From Armatimonadota bacterium (lineage in GTDB: Bacteria > Sysuimicrobiota > Sysuimicrobiia > Sysuimicrobiales > Humicultoraceae), in NCBI GenBank assembly GCA_016198805.1, contig JACQHU010000091.1, positions 1 through 15,429 of the forward strand: a stretch of 15,429 bases of DNA, written 5' to 3'. Shown one piece after another: positions 15,009 to 15,429 of this stretch. Position 1 is the first letter of the stretch. The number at the start of each line of letters is the position of its first letter. A program made the position numbers and the translations under genes. Under the pieces are notes generated by a model. That model was not told the origin of the DNA. It searched no databases and saw nothing but the letters and a program-made list of their open reading frames with translations.

Positions 15009-15328
15009 CGCGAGGAGTTCGTCGGAACCTCGGGATCTGCAGGCACCTGGCCGTCGGGAGCCTCTGAGTCGGCCGACTCCGCCTTCAGAGCGCGCGCGCG
15101 CGCGACGCCTTGAGGCGTCAGGAGCGTCATCGCCTGCTTCGTCCCCAGCCCCTGACGCTGGATCAACCCCTGGCTTTCGGCCTGTCGGCGCGCGGCCACG
15201 ACCGCGCCGATAGTGAGTCCGCTGACTTCGGTGAGACGCTCGTCGGTCAACCCATGGCGGAACCACGCGCGGGCGTCGTGCAGCGCGATCAGGACGCGGG
15301 CAACGTCCTCCGCGACGTGCTCGGACAT
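15005..15328 (-). CDS. Small winged-helix (MarR-like) DNA-binding protein
   Basis: This 107-residue protein is probably a transcription factor of unknown target. Residues about 5-25 form an amphipathic helix (AEDVARVLIALHDARAWF). Residues 28-55 (LTDERLTEVSGLTIGAVVAA... to ESQGLI) read as a helix-turn-helix. Residues 55-74 (IQRQGLGTKQAMTLLTPQG) read as the wing, the usual MarR/phage-repressor style layout. The last 25 residues are Ala/Pro/acidic and look disordered. The start at 15328 has GGAGGA (15341-15336) 7 bases in front; ATG 15346 and TTG 15379 lack such a site. A tRNA-His promoter overlaps its stop codon. It is shorter than typical MarR proteins (about 140 residues) and lacks the long dimerisation helix at the C-terminus, so the family name is approximate. 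Confidence 0.7.
   Translation of the reverse strand: MSEHVAEDVARVLIALHDARAWFRHGLTDERLTEVSGLTIGAVVAARRQAESQGLIQRQGLGTKQAMTLLTPQGVARARALKAESADSEAPDGQVPADPEVPTNSSR
15066..15079. repeat. 14-bp perfect palindrome inside the 3' end of the winged-helix gene
   Basis: GAGTCGGCCGACTC equals its own reverse complement. It falls in the low-complexity coding tail, where sequence constraint on the protein is weak. A second hairpin (GACGCC-TTGA-GGCGTC, 15104-15119) is 24 bases away. They could be protein-binding or RNA stem sites, or chance in GC-rich DNA. Confidence 0.4.
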
Positions 15329-15381
15329 CTTCCGATCCTCCGGCATGAGAGTGCTTCCAGCATGGAGCACCCTCAACAACC

Positions 15382-15387
15382 AGTATA
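15382..15387 (-). promoter_or_regulatory. -10 box (TATACT) for the winged-helix gene
   Basis: On the minus strand TATACT lies 53 bases before the start codon, giving a leader of about 47 bases that includes the GGAGGA ribosome site. No clear -35 is present. A 10-base CACCCTCAAC (15368-15377) just downstream recurs at the 3' end of the gene. Confidence 0.35.
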
Positions 15388-15429
15388 CCCATGCCTGGCT
15401 GCTTTCAGCCGGGAACCAGTTTACAGATC

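Noticed and set aside
15091..15104. (CG)7 tract as a Z-DNA or slippage element
   Set aside because: It is explained by consecutive Ala and Arg codons in a GC-rich gene; nothing else supports a function.

Overview
This is a GC-rich bacterial chromosome segment holding housekeeping genes, one very large envelope-polysaccharide gene and a few small regulators. The organism cannot be named from the window. The GroEL tail without GGM repeats, the fused glutamine-dependent NAD synthetase and the encoded tRNA CCA end fit many bacteria. My impression, which is inference only, is an uncultured high-GC lineage outside the Proteobacteria.

Layout, left to right. (1) 3-950 (+): the C-terminal part of groEL, followed by a perfect 13-bp hairpin. 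(2) 951-1182: a short intergenic region with a tandem 9-bp repeat, an orphan Shine-Dalgarno-like sequence and a hairpin. It ends in a promoter and a 12-bp palindrome that lead into a mazE/mazF toxin-antitoxin pair with overlapping reading frames (1183-1757). (3) 1862-3628 (+): nadE, the two-domain NAD+ synthetase, with its own TATAAT box. It is followed by a probably exported alpha/beta hydrolase (3694-4506). (4) 4565-13445 (-): a complete cyclic beta-1,2-glucan synthase of about 2858 residues. Just behind it lies a broken carboxylesterase gene (4565-4846) that keeps a good ribosome binding site but has lost its catalytic half. (5) 13446-13845: a 400-bp divergent regulatory region with a minus-strand promoter overlapped by a perfect inverted repeat. 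(6) 13846-14757 (+): a gene with an N-terminal helix-turn-helix and what looks like a two-motif LAGLIDADG fold in which both catalytic Asp positions are Ser. This is the least ordinary protein in the window. (7) 14890-14966 (-): tRNA-His. Its promoter overlaps the stop codon of a small winged-helix regulator (15005-15328, -).

How the parts may relate. The glucan synthase would make periplasmic or surface cyclic glucans, and no exporter or glucan-modifying enzyme is visible beside it. The HTH/LAGLIDADG-like protein is transcribed divergently from it and is a candidate local regulator, which is inference from position and domain content. The mazEF pair looks intact. No CRISPR array, insertion sequence, integrase or prophage gene was seen.
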